Shown piece by piece: positions 9,186 through 17,340 of a DNA stretch of 32,968 bases. The notes beneath the pieces were generated by a model. It worked only from the letters and a program-made list of their open reading frames with translations, did not search any database and was not told where the DNA came from. Positions within the stretch are counted from its first letter, which is position 1, and every line of letters starts with the position of its first letter. A program made the translations under genes and the position numbers. Source of the stretch: Labilithrix sp. (lineage in GTDB: Bacteria; Myxococcota; Polyangia; Polyangiales; Polyangiaceae); assembly GCA_028287035.1 (NCBI GenBank), contig JAQBQL010000166.1:1-32968 (forward strand), written 5' to 3'.

Positions 9186-9767
9186 CTAGACGACGGGGGG
9201 CGTGCGCTTCCGCGCCTTCGGGAGCGGCAAGCGCACGCGCAGCTGCGGGTGGACATGGCCGTGCGGGTGCTCGTGCGGCGCATGCTCGTCGTGTGAGTGC
9301 GGATGGTCGTCGTGATCGTGCGAGTGCAGGTGCACGTGGAGGCCGGCCTTCGCGGTGCGCGCCGCCGCCACGAGCTCGATGGCGCCATGCTTCACGCCAC
9401 GCGTCGCGAAGAGGCGATCGGCGAAGCGGCGCAGCTCGTCGGCGGGGCCTTGCAGGATCATCACCTCGAGCCGGTGGGCCGCGTCGAGGTGCACGTGCAT
9501 CGACGAGCGGACCTTGTCGCCGAGACCGTGCTGCAAGGTCACGAGCCGTTCGGTGAGATCGCGGACGCGGTGGTCGTACACGAGCGTGACGGTGGCGACG
9601 GCATCGGAGCCGCTCGCGACCTCGTCGCGGGTCACCTCCGCCCGCGCGAGATCGCGCAGCACCTCGGAACGGGTGCTGTCGCGACGCTTCACGACGGCAT
9701 CGAAGGAGCGCAAGAGCGAGGCCTCCATCGCCACCCCGAACCGCACCAGGCTGTCCCGCTTCACCAC
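9186..9767 (-). CDS. nikR: NikR-like nickel-responsive regulator with a His-rich C-terminal tail
   Basis: This is a 193-residue regulator with a GTG start. Residues about 6-45 form a ribbon-helix-helix DNA-binding domain (SLVRFGVAMEASLLRSFD, then TRSEVLRDLARAEV). The ACT-like metal domain follows (about 56-134), with TLVYDHRVRDLTERL and FADRLFATRGVKHG as in E. coli NikR. Compared with my recollection of E. coli NikR, the nickel ligands His76, His87 and His89 are kept (here His80, His91, His93 with identical 11-residue spacing). The Cys95 position is Arg99, with His98 next to it. Residues 144-173 hold 14 His in 30 positions, a tail not found in E. coli NikR. The metal may therefore be nickel or something else. 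No nickel transport or enzyme genes lie in the window, and no GTATGA-type operator is visible in the gap to obg. Confidence 0.85.
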   Translation of the reverse strand: MVKRDSLVRFGVAMEASLLRSFDAVVKRRDSTRSEVLRDLARAEVTRDEVASGSDAVATVTLVYDHRVRDLTERLVTLQHGLGDKVRSSMHVHLDAAHRLEVMILQGPADELRRFADRLFATRGVKHGAIELVAAARTAKAGLHVHLHSHDHDDHPHSHDEHAPHEHPHGHVHPQLRVRLPLPKARKRTPPVV

Positions 9768-9853
9768 GCCCGCACTCTAGCCGCGAGACATCGATCGCCC
9801 GGGAAAAAGCGTTCCGCTGGCCTCCTGCGGGTGCCTCGACTATTCCAGGCCTC

Positions 9854-11191
9854 GTGAAGTTCGTTGATTCGTGTCGGGTGGATGTGCTCGCCGGTCGTGG
9901 CGGTAACGGTTCGGTCGCGTTCCGGCGCGAGAAGTTCGTCCCGTTCGGCGGCCCTTCGGGCGGCGACGGCGGGCGCGGCGCCGACATCGTGTTCGTCGCC
10001 GATCCGGGCCTCGCGACCCTCCTCGACCTCACCTACGGCCGCACGCTCCGCGGCGAGCACGGCGAGCACGGACAGGGAGCCGACTGCTACGGGCGGGCCG
10101 CGAAGGAGCTGACGGTGCGGGTGCCGGTCGGCACGCAGGTCTTCGACCGGGACACCGACAAGCTGCTCTACGACATCGACGAGCCCGGCAAGCGGGTGGT
10201 CGTGGCGCGCGGCGGCAAGGGCGGCCGCGGCAACATCCACTTCGCGACGCCGTTCGACCGCGCGCCTCGGCGGTCGGAGCCGGGCGAGCTCGGCGAGGAG
10301 AAGAAGCTCCGGCTCGAGCTCAAGGTGATGGCCGACGTAGGCCTGTTGGGCTTCCCCAACGTCGGCAAGTCGACCTTCATCCGCGCCGTCTCGCGCGCGC
10401 AGCCGAAGGTCGCCGATTATCCGTTCACGACGCTCACGCCTCATCTCGGCGTGGTGCGCGTCGGCGACGAGGCCACGTTCGTGCTCGCCGACATTCCCGG
10501 GCTCATCCCGGGGGCGGCCGAGGGCGCGGGGCTCGGCCACCGGTTCCTGAAGCACGTCGAGCGCTGCCGCGCGCTGCTCCACCTGATCACGCTCGACCCG
10601 ACCGAGGGGCGGGATCCGCTCGCCGACTACGACGCGCTCCGGAACGAGCTCGCGGTGTTCGATCCGGAGCTGTCGAAGCGCCCCGAGATCGTCGCCATGT
10701 CCAAGGCCGACATCACCGAGGTCCGCGAGGCGTACCCGGCGCTGAAGGCGCAGTTCGCCAAGCGCAAGGTGAAGCTCCGTCTCGTGTCGGCGGCCACCGG
10801 CGAGGGCATCAAGGAGCTGAGCGCCGACCTGTACCGCCTCGTGATGGGCAAGGAGATCGAGGACTGGGAGCTCCCCCGCGCCCCGCGCGTCGCCGAGGCC
10901 GAGGAGGTCGTCGAGGACGAGAAGCCCGCCCGCGCGGCGGCCAGGCCCAAGAAGAAGGCAGCGCCGGCGACGAAGAAGAGCAAGACGCCCGCCACGAAGA
11001 AGGCGGCGCCCGCCAGGAAGAAGGCGGCGCCCGCCAAGAAGAAGGCGGCGCCCACCAGGAAGAAGGCGGCGCCCGCCAGGAAGAAGGCGGCGCCGGCGAA
11101 GAAGAAGAGCAAGGGGCCCGCCAAGAAGAAGGCGGCGCCCGCGCGGAAGAAGGCAACCGTCGCCCGGAAGAAGCCGAAGGGCCGTCGTTGA
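9854..11191 (+). CDS. obg: Obg-family GTPase with histone-H1-like Lys/Ala/Pro tail
   Basis: Obg/CgtA is a ribosome-associated GTPase acting in 50S assembly and stress control. The GTG start begins the conserved KFVDSCRVDVLAGRGGNGSV and the Gly-rich OBG fold (about 1-158). The GTPase domain shows the P-loop GFPNVGKST, switch YPFTTLTPHLG, G3 DIPGLIPGA and G5 SAATGEG. The G4 motif is SKAD instead of the usual NKxD. The normal C-terminal OCT domain is absent. After about residue 335 comes an acidic patch (EAEEVVEDE) and then about 90 residues of KKAAPAR-type repeats, like bacterial histone-H1-like tails. Such a tail could bind RNA, ribosomes or DNA. The stop overlaps the start of the sctU-like gene (TTGA). 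Confidence 0.93.
   Translation: MKFVDSCRVDVLAGRGGNGSVAFRREKFVPFGGPSGGDGGRGADIVFVADPGLATLLDLTYGRTLRGEHGEHGQGADCYGRAAKELTVRVPVGTQVFDRDTDKLLYDIDEPGKRVVVARGGKGGRGNIHFATPFDRAPRRSEPGELGEEKKLRLELKVMADVGLLGFPNVGKSTFIRAVSRAQPKVADYPFTTLTPHLGVVRVGDEATFVLADIPGLIPGAAEGAGLGHRFLKHVERCRALLHLITLDPTEGRDPLADYDALRNELAVFDPELSKRPEIVAMSKADITEVREAYPALKAQFAKRKVKLRLVSAATGEGIKELSADLYRLVMGKEIEDWELPRAPRVAEAEEVVEDEKPARAAARPKKKAAPATKKSKTPATKKAAPARKKAAPAKKKAAPTRKKAAPARKKAAPAKKKSKGPAKKKAAPARKKATVARKKPKGRR
10997..11101 (+). repeat. 21-bp tandem repeat coding the KKAAPAR heptads of Obg
   Basis: Five near-identical 21-bp units start at 10997, 11018, 11039, 11060 and 11081 (unit begins AAGAAGGCGGCGCC). Each encodes one KKAAPxR/K heptad. 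More diverged copies flank them on both sides. Copy number is likely to vary between strains. Confidence 0.85.
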
Positions 11192-12240
11192 GCGACAAGA
11201 CCGAGGAACCGACCGCAAAGAAGCTCCGCCAGGCGCAGGAGGAGGGCAACAGCCCGATCTCCTCGTTTGCGAGCCAGGCGATCGCGTTCCTCGCCGCCGT
11301 CGCGGTGGCCCCCGCGGCGGTGCGGGCGCTCGCCACGACGGCGTCAGGCGATCTTCGCGCCGCGATCGGCCGCGCCGCGGACGCCGAGGTCACGATCGCG
11401 TTCGACCCGTTGCCGATCGCGGTCTCCGTGGCCACCCTCGCGACGCCCATCCTCGTCGCGGCCGGGGCGGCGGCGGCGGTGACCGCCGTGGTGCAGTCGG
11501 GCGGCATCATCGCCACGAAGCGTCTCCAGCCGAAGCTCGAGCGCCTGAACGTGTTCGCCGGTTTCGGACAGCTCTTCCAGCTCTCGCGCCTCGTCACCAT
11601 CGCGCGCTCGGCGCTCTTCGGGGCGGCGGTTTCGTACTTCGCGTACGACGCGCTCCGCTCGCACGCCGGAGATCTGGCGCGCACCGCCGGGCGGCTGCCC
11701 GAGGCCGCCGCGCTCGCCGGCGTCGTGGCGATCGACGTCGTCGAGCGCTCGGCCATCCTCGGCGTCTTCCTGGCGGTGCTCGACGTCGTCGTCACCCGTC
11801 AGACCTGGCGGAAGAAGCTCATGATGAGCAAGTCGGACGTGAAGCGTGAGCACAAGGAGAGCGAGGGTGACCCCCAGCTCAAGTCGGCGCGAGAGCGCGC
11901 CCATCACGAGATGCTCGCGTCGGCCACCGTCGCGAACGTCCAGAAAGCAACGGTCGTCGTCGTGAATCCCGTGCATATTGCATGTGCCCTCCGCTACGAG
12001 GAGTCGCCCGATGACGGCACGGCGGGCGACGAGGCCCCGGTGCTCGTCGCCTCCGGGCACGGTGACCTCGCCAGGCAGATCGTGGCGGCGGCCCGCGCCT
12101 ACGGCATCCCGGTCCTCCAGGACATCCCCCTCGCCCGGGCCCTCGTGGAGCTCGAGGTGGGCAGCGCGATCCCGGAGGCCCTCTACGAGGCGGTCGCCGA
12201 GATCCTGCGCGAAGCGTGGGATGAGTCGGCCGACGCCTAG
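11188..12240 (+). CDS. Type III secretion / flagellar export switch protein (SctU/FlhB family)
   Basis: The protein has 350 residues and starts at a TTG overlapping the obg stop. Family signs in order are the N-terminal KTEEPTAKKLRQAQEEGN, four hydrophobic segments (about 28-50, 80-104, 138-155 and 174-203), the linker SKSDVKREHKESEGDPQLKS, and the cytoplasmic autocleavage domain. In SctU/FlhB proteins cleavage occurs between Asn and Pro of NPTH and switches substrate specificity. Here the site is NPVH (residues 260-263, bases 11965-11976), so the scissile Asn-Pro and the His are kept but Thr is replaced by Val. The C-terminal VASGHGDLARQIVAAARAYGIPVLQDIPLARAL is typical. No other secretion or flagellar gene is in the window, making it an orphan here. 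Confidence 0.9.
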   Translation: MSDKTEEPTAKKLRQAQEEGNSPISSFASQAIAFLAAVAVAPAAVRALATTASGDLRAAIGRAADAEVTIAFDPLPIAVSVATLATPILVAAGAAAAVTAVVQSGGIIATKRLQPKLERLNVFAGFGQLFQLSRLVTIARSALFGAAVSYFAYDALRSHAGDLARTAGRLPEAAALAGVVAIDVVERSAILGVFLAVLDVVVTRQTWRKKLMMSKSDVKREHKESEGDPQLKSARERAHHEMLASATVANVQKATVVVVNPVHIACALRYEESPDDGTAGDEAPVLVASGHGDLARQIVAAARAYGIPVLQDIPLARALVELEVGSAIPEALYEAVAEILREAWDESADA

Positions 12241-14726
12241 CGGCGGATCTGCTCGGGGCGCCCGACGGAGGCATAGAGCTTCGCAAGGAAGGCGAGACAG
12301 GCCTGCGCCCCGCGCTCGTCGTTGGCGCGCCGAGCGCGCGAGAGCGCGTCCATGCCCTCGAGCAACGCCTCCTGCGGACGCCCCGCCACCGACAGCGCAA
12401 CGCCCAGCGCGAGCGACGTCTGGCAGCGCAGCGCATGATCCTCCGGGTCGAGCGAGGTGCGGGTGCGGCGGAGCACACGGAGGGCGTCGGCGATGTCACC
12501 GCGCCCGAGCCGCGCCATCGCGCCCATGCGCTCGGCGAAGCGGGGGCTCTCGCCGGTCGCCCTGAGGCCGTCGACCCAGCGTTCGAGCAGCGCGTTGTCG
12601 GCGCTGAGGAGCGCGTCGCGTGCGAGCTCGCCGAGGCGCGCCGCGACGTTCGTCCCGCCTGCTGCGCCGCTCGCCGGGACCTCCGCGTCGTCGAGCGCCG
12701 CCAGCGCGGGGCTCGCGATGGGCGTGCCGGCGATGGCGCTCATCGGCGCCAGGTCGTCGCGGGTGAGCCGCGGCGGCTCGGAGTCATGCGTGTTGCCCGA
12801 CACGTCGAAGGGCTGGAGCGACGAGGGCGGCACGTCGTCCTCATCGGGCTCCCGCGTGTACGCGATCGTCGGGGGCGCGATGCTCATCGTCAGCGCCGCC
12901 GCGGGGCGATCGGCGGAGAGCTCGGCGGTGTGCGCGAGCACCTCGAGCGCCGCCGCCTCGCACGAGGCATCGACGTTGCGCGCGAACGCGACGAGCTGGG
13001 TCGTGCTGCCCGCGAGACGCGCGTGGGTGGTCGCGCGCGCGGCGGCGAGCAGGATGCGGGAGGCGCGCGTCACGTCGCCCGCCTCCGTCGCGTGCCACGC
13101 CGCCTCGGCGCGTCCGAGCGCGCCCTCCTCGTCCTCGAGGACGTCGGCGGCCGCCGAGTGGAGCGCGCCGCGCACGTCCGCCTCGAGCAGCGAGGCGAGC
13201 GCCTCGCGATGCGTGCGTGACGGGAGCGCCACCCAGTCCTCCTGGGTGTCGACGAGCCAGCGGCCGCGGATCAGCTCCTCGAGCACGAGCTCGACGTCCA
13301 GCGCGAGGCCCGCCTTGGCGACCTGCCCCACGAGGCCCGCCTGTCCTGCTTGGTCGAGCACGCGCGCGAGACGCGTCACCTTTGCCTCGCCGCCAAGGAG
13401 CGCGATGAGGCAGAGGAGAGTGCGGCACGCCGCGTTCTCGTCGCGCGCGCGGAGGGTGATCCATTCGGCGGCGTCGCGCCTCTTGCCGCGGCCGGACGCG
13501 CGGCCCCGCGGGGTCGCATGGTCGCCGTCCCACCGGAGGTCCCCGGTCACGATCCCGAAGGCCACCGCCTCGACGACGCCGAGCGGGACGTTGCCGCCGA
13601 GCTTCGCCCAGCGCCGCCGCGCGACGAGGTCGAGGGCGTCGTTCGTGCAGCCGCCGGCGAGGCTCTCGGCGTCCGGCGCCGCGAGGGGTCCGAGCAGCAG
13701 CTGTCCGGCACGCGGCAGGCTCGCGAGGGCGTGAGGCACCTTCCCCGCCGCGTTGGAGCGCACCACGATGGCCGTGGCGCTCCCCTCGGCCCGTGCCGCC
13801 GCGGCGCACGCCTCGAGGGTCGCGGGGTCGAGCTGCGCCGCGTCGTCGAGGAGGAGGAGCCCCCTCGCGGACGAGGCATCGGCCGCGCGATCGTCGCCCG
13901 TCGAGAGGAAGGCGCGAACGAGCTGGGCGGCGACCTCGATCGAGACGCCGTCCCCGCCGACGAGCCGCTCGAGCGAGGGCGCGAGCTCGCGGAGCATCTC
14001 GCTCCGCTCGCGCGTGGCCGACCGTGCGAACGCCCGGCGGAGCGCACCGAGCGGCTCCAGACCGGAGCCCGAAGGCGTCACGTGGAGCGCGTGCGCCGAG
14101 CGGGCGGCGAGCTCGGTCAGCCAGCGGGTGCCGCCCATCCCGGGCTCGGCCCGCAGGACGAAGAGCGATCCGGACGGCAGCGTTCCCTCGGGGGGCGCGG
14201 TGCCGGCGAGCGGCGCCACGCGCATCCGCCAGAGCTCCTCGACCGCCTGGCGACGCCACGGGCGGTGCCGGTCGAGGCGTACGCCGCGCACCTTGAGCGC
14301 GCCGTCCCGCGCGATCCGGCTGCCCGCCGCGAGGAGCTCGCCCGACCGCAGCGCGCGCATCGTCTGGGCGCACAGGACCTCCCCCGGCTCGGCGGCGGAG
14401 GCGAGCGCCGAGGCGGCGACGAGCGGAGCGCCCCACGCGAGCGTGCCGAGCGATCCGTCATCGGCGACCCGGCGCAGGTCACCCTCGGCGATGCCGACGC
14501 TCCACGCGGGCTCTCCGTCCTCGTGGTCCGCGCCGCGCGTCTCGAGGAGGCTCAGCGCGCCGGCGAGGCGGTCGGGCGGGAACGCGAACGACACCCGGCC
14601 CGCGTCCCACGCCACGATCTCTGCCCCGTGCACCTTGCTACGCGCCGCGAGGGCCCGCGCGCGCTCGAGGAACGTGCGCCCTGGACCGCCCACCGCACGG
14701 AAGCTGATGACGATGCGCGAGTCCAA
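12237..14726 (-). CDS. Large signalling protein: degenerate cyclase domain, degenerate STAND/AAA-type ATPase, helical repeats
   Basis: This is an 829-residue protein with a TTG start and no signal peptide. Residues about 30-150 resemble class III nucleotide cyclase domains in their late strands (VGIAEGDLRRV, WGAPLVAASALASAAEPGEVLCA), but the metal-binding Asp residues are not evident, so it looks inactive. An NTPase-like region follows. The Walker A position reads AEPGMGGT (193-200), with the expected Lys replaced by Gly, while Walker B LLLLDDAAQLD (290-300) is intact. The C-terminal third (about 490-829, with a Pro/Asp-rich insert near 640-680) is Ala/Leu-rich helices like TPR units. The layout matches cyclase-STAND-TPR regulators, with degenerate nucleotide-binding motifs. 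It follows pspA by 15 bases, suggesting an operon. Its stop overlaps the sctU stop by four bases, convergently. Confidence 0.75.
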   Translation of the reverse strand: MDSRIVISFRAVGGPGRTFLERARALAARSKVHGAEIVAWDAGRVSFAFPPDRLAGALSLLETRGADHEDGEPAWSVGIAEGDLRRVADDGSLGTLAWGAPLVAASALASAAEPGEVLCAQTMRALRSGELLAAGSRIARDGALKVRGVRLDRHRPWRRQAVEELWRMRVAPLAGTAPPEGTLPSGSLFVLRAEPGMGGTRWLTELAARSAHALHVTPSGSGLEPLGALRRAFARSATRERSEMLRELAPSLERLVGGDGVSIEVAAQLVRAFLSTGDDRAADASSARGLLLLDDAAQLDPATLEACAAAARAEGSATAIVVRSNAAGKVPHALASLPRAGQLLLGPLAAPDAESLAGGCTNDALDLVARRRWAKLGGNVPLGVVEAVAFGIVTGDLRWDGDHATPRGRASGRGKRRDAAEWITLRARDENAACRTLLCLIALLGGEAKVTRLARVLDQAGQAGLVGQVAKAGLALDVELVLEELIRGRWLVDTQEDWVALPSRTHREALASLLEADVRGALHSAAADVLEDEEGALGRAEAAWHATEAGDVTRASRILLAAARATTHARLAGSTTQLVAFARNVDASCEAAALEVLAHTAELSADRPAAALTMSIAPPTIAYTREPDEDDVPPSSLQPFDVSGNTHDSEPPRLTRDDLAPMSAIAGTPIASPALAALDDAEVPASGAAGGTNVAARLGELARDALLSADNALLERWVDGLRATGESPRFAERMGAMARLGRGDIADALRVLRRTRTSLDPEDHALRCQTSLALGVALSVAGRPQEALLEGMDALSRARRANDERGAQACLAFLAKLYASVGRPEQIRR

Positions 14727-14741
14727 CCGGGCGGCCGACCG

Positions 14742-15458
14742 TCAGATGCGGATGCGCTTCTTCAGCGCGGCGAGCTCGTCGTCGATCTCGGCGTCCTTCT
14801 TGGAGCCGCCGACGCCGCCCCCGCCGCCACCGCGCTCGAGATCGCGGAACTTCGCCTCGAGGTCCTTCTCGGCGGGGCCGCTGCCGAGCGCGTCCTCGAC
14901 CTCTGCCATCGCGAGGCCTTCCTGTTCGCGGCCCTCGATCTTCTCTTCCATGCGGCGGAAGTTGTCGAAGGCACTGGAGCTGCCACGCGCCCCGAGCGAC
15001 TCGGCGCCGCCGCCGGAGCGGGCCTGCTGCGCGCGGGCGGCGATGGTGCCCTTGCGCAGCTTCAGCTCCTCGAGCTTCTGCTCCATGCGCTCGAGCTCGT
15101 CCTTCATCTTGTGAACGACGTCGTACTGATCGGCGCGCGCCTTCTCGGCCTGGACCGCCTCGTTCTCGACGCGCTTCTTCTGCTTGAGCGCCTCACGCGC
15201 GAGCGCCTCGTCCTCGCTCTTCAGCGCGAGCTCCGCGCGCTTCTCCCACTTTTCGACCTCGCTCCGGAGGTCGGCGGATTTCTTGCGCAGCTGCTTTTCG
15301 TTGGCCAGCGCGGTGACGACGTCCTGACGGCCCGCCTTCAGCTGCTCGGCCATCTCTTCGAGATTGAGCTCGAGGAGCTTCTTGTCGTCCTCGGCCTTGT
15401 CGAGCATCGAGTTGACGTTGCTCGAGATCACCTTGCCCATGCGGTCGAAGATGCCCAT
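14742..15458 (-). CDS. pspA: PspA/IM30 family membrane-stress protein
   Basis: This 238-residue protein starts with the typical amphipathic helix MGIFDRMGKVISSNVNSMLD, followed by KAEDDKKLLELNLEEM and long coiled coils rich in Glu, Lys and Ala (about 25-150). PspA-type proteins belong to the bacterial ESCRT-III superfamily and coat or repair damaged inner membrane. A Gly/Ser-rich stretch (near 145-165) and a run of Gly near 215-222 precede a final charged helix (DDELAALKKRIRI). It is slightly longer than the usual 220-230 residues. It is divergent, with a 46-base gap, from the zinc-ribbon gene, and it leads the likely pspA plus cyclase/STAND-like operon. No PspF or PspBC partner is nearby. 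Confidence 0.92.
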   Translation of the reverse strand: MGIFDRMGKVISSNVNSMLDKAEDDKKLLELNLEEMAEQLKAGRQDVVTALANEKQLRKKSADLRSEVEKWEKRAELALKSEDEALAREALKQKKRVENEAVQAEKARADQYDVVHKMKDELERMEQKLEELKLRKGTIAARAQQARSGGGAESLGARGSSSAFDNFRRMEEKIEGREQEGLAMAEVEDALGSGPAEKDLEAKFRDLERGGGGGGVGGSKKDAEIDDELAALKKRIRI

Positions 15459-15504
15459 CGGGGCTATGATAGGGTTCGGTCCTACCCTCCGCCCGGGAAA
15501 AAAC

Positions 15505-15681
15505 ATGCCCACGTGCAAGGAATGCGAGAACGAGGTCGACGCGCTCGTCTCGGTGAAGGTCGAAGGAAAGACGAAGAAGCTGTGCGAGGACTGCGCCGAC
15601 CGCGCCCGTGAGACCGCCGAGATCGCGGAGGCGAGCGAGTCCGTGGTGCAGAACATGATGGGCTTCAAGGGCCGCCGGTAG
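15505..15681 (+). CDS. Small four-cysteine zinc-ribbon protein
   Basis: This 58-residue protein has two CxxC knuckles, Cys4-Cys7 and Cys27-Cys30, flanked by charged residues, followed by a Glu/Ala-rich helix and a basic end (GFKGRR). The Cys arrangement suggests one bound zinc ion. ATG 15505 follows an A-rich stretch (GGGAAAAAA). I do not know its partner. It is divergent from pspA and may be co-regulated from the short shared promoter region. Confidence 0.7.
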   Translation: MPTCKECENEVDALVSVKVEGKTKKLCEDCADRARETAEIAEASESVVQNMMGFKGRR

Positions 15682-15702
15682 CGGCGCCTTCGACCGAGAG
15701 CT

Positions 15703-15836
15703 CGCCAAGACGCCAAGGCGCCAAGACGCCAGGATTTTTGGATGGGTCCTCGCGAACCTGGCCGGTCGACGCGAGCTTTCGGGCTCGCGACGACGCAGAC
15801 CAGATCGTGGAGGCTTGGCGCCTTGGCGTCTTGGCG
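15703..15836. repeat. Perfect 23-bp inverted repeat with 88-base spacer between convergent genes
   Basis: The left arm is 15703-15725 and its exact reverse complement is 15814-15836. Each arm is built from CGCCAAGACGCCAAGG-type subrepeats, and each carries an internal GGCGCC palindrome. The left side has a further partial copy (ACGCC, to 15730). The spacer holds another hairpin, GCGAGC (15771-15776) with GCTCGC (15783-15788). The element fills the gap between the zinc-ribbon gene and lpd, which converge. It resembles a REP-like or small palindromic mobile element and may also end transcription from both sides. Confidence 0.8.
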
Positions 15837-15844
15837 CTTTCTCG

Positions 15845-17269
15845 TTAGCCGACGTTGCGATTCAGGATGTGGATGGCGTGTCCCAGCCCGTTCTGCGCCG
15901 CTTCCATCATGCCCTCGCCCAGCGTCGGGTGCGGGTGGATGGTCAGGCCGAGGTCCTCGAGGAAGGCGTGCATCTCCAGGGCGAGCGCGCCCTCGCTGAT
16001 GAGGTCGCTCGCCTCCGGGCCCACGATGTGGACGCCCAGGAGCTCGTTCGTCTTCTTGTCGGCGACGACCTTGAAGAAGCCTTCCGTCTCGTTCACCGCC
16101 ATCGCCCGGCCGAGCGCCGCAAACGGGAACTTGCCGATCCGCACGTCGATGCCCTTCTCCTTCGCCTGCGCCTCGCTGAGGCCGGCGACGGCGATCTCGG
16201 GGTCGGTGAAGATCGCGGCCGGCATCGCGACCCAGTCCTTCGCAGCCTTCAGGCCGGCGATGACCTCGGCGACGACCTCGCCCTCCTTCGTCGCCTTGTG
16301 CGCGAGCATCGGCATGCCGCTCACGTCGCCGATCGCGTAGATGCCGTCGATGTTCGTCTTGCCCGAGATGTCGGTGGGGACGAAGCCGCGCTCGACCTTC
16401 ACGCCGATCTCCTCGAGACCGAGGTTGCCGCCGTTCGGGCGCATGCCGACCGCGACGAGCACCACGTCGGTCACGAGCGTCTCGGTCTTGCCGCCGCCCA
16501 TGTCGATGCGCACCGCGACGGATCCGTCCTTGTTCTTCTCGTAGCCCTTCGCCATCGCGTTCTTGAAGATCTTGGCGCCCGTCTTGACGAGCTTCTTCTC
16601 GACGACGGCAGTGCACTCGGGATCGACGCCCGGCAGCAGCGAGCCGGTCGCCTCGACCACGGTGAGCTCGGCGCCGAGCTTCTGGTAGACCATGCCGAGC
16701 TCGAGGCCGATGACGCCGCCGCCGATGACGAGCAGGCGCTTCGGGACCTCGCGGAGGCTGACCGCCTCCTTCGCGCCGATGATCTGCTTGCCGTCGAACT
16801 TGAAGCTCGGGATCTCGATGGTCGACGAGCCGGTGGCGATGACGATCGCCTTGGTGGCCTCGATGGTCTCGGTGCCGCCCTCCTTCGTCTTGACCTGCAC
16901 GGTGCGCGGGCCGGTGACGCGGGCTTCGCCCATCACGAGCTCGACGCCGTTGCCGCGGAAGAGGCCGCGCACGCCGCCGGTGAGCTTCTTGACGATGCCG
17001 TCCTTCCAGTCCTGCATCTTGTTCGAGTCGACCTCGAGGCCCTTCGACAGGATGCCCATGGTGGCGCCATGGTCCTTCACCTTCTCGTAGGTGTGGCTCG
17101 CTGCGATGAGCGCCTTCGACGGGACGCAGCCCCAGTTCAGGCAGACGCCGCCGACCTCCTCCTTCTCGATGCAGATGACCTTCTGCTTCAACTGACCGAG
17201 ACGGATCGCGCACGGGTAGCCGCCAGGTCCGCCGCCGATCACCACCACATCGCAGGTTCGATTCGCCAT
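15845..17269 (-). CDS. lpd: Dihydrolipoyl dehydrogenase (E3)
   Basis: E3 reoxidises dihydrolipoamide on 2-oxoacid dehydrogenase complexes, passing electrons through a disulphide and FAD to NAD+. The 474-residue length is typical. ATG 17269 has AAGGAAG upstream. FAD-binding VVVIGGGPGGYPCAIRL opens the protein, and the redox pair is Cys43/Cys48 in GGVCLNWGCVPSKAL. The NAD-binding LLVIGGGVIGLELG, the second FAD motif NIDGIYAIGDV, and the C-terminal His/Glu active site HPHPTLGEGMMEA are all present. It lies 71 bases downstream of the E1-alpha gene on the same strand, so it probably serves the branched-chain complex, although an lpd can also be shared with pyruvate or 2-oxoglutarate complexes. Confidence 0.97.
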   Translation of the reverse strand: MANRTCDVVVIGGGPGGYPCAIRLGQLKQKVICIEKEEVGGVCLNWGCVPSKALIAASHTYEKVKDHGATMGILSKGLEVDSNKMQDWKDGIVKKLTGGVRGLFRGNGVELVMGEARVTGPRTVQVKTKEGGTETIEATKAIVIATGSSTIEIPSFKFDGKQIIGAKEAVSLREVPKRLLVIGGGVIGLELGMVYQKLGAELTVVEATGSLLPGVDPECTAVVEKKLVKTGAKIFKNAMAKGYEKNKDGSVAVRIDMGGGKTETLVTDVVLVAVGMRPNGGNLGLEEIGVKVERGFVPTDISGKTNIDGIYAIGDVSGMPMLAHKATKEGEVVAEVIAGLKAAKDWVAMPAAIFTDPEIAVAGLSEAQAKEKGIDVRIGKFPFAALGRAMAVNETEGFFKVVADKKTNELLGVHIVGPEASDLISEGALALEMHAFLEDLGLTIHPHPTLGEGMMEAAQNGLGHAIHILNRNVG

Positions 17270-17340
17270 GGTTCTTCCTTGCCTTAGGGCCGGTGTACCC
17301 GAAGGAGAAGAGCGAGGCGAGCGTGAACTTGTGCCGCTCG

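Noticed and set aside
10950..11180. Separate histone-H1-like gene
   Set aside because: The Lys/Ala/Pro repeats are in frame with obg and have no start or ribosome-binding site of their own.
13350..15611. 753-codon open frame on the plus strand across the cyclase/STAND gene and pspA
   Set aside because: Arg/Ala/Glu-rich shadow produced by high GC on the opposite strand; no family motif, while both minus-strand genes have clear domains.
15815..17287. 490-codon plus-strand frame opposite lpd
   Set aside because: Asp/Leu/Arg-rich antisense shadow; lpd on the minus strand has all active-site motifs.
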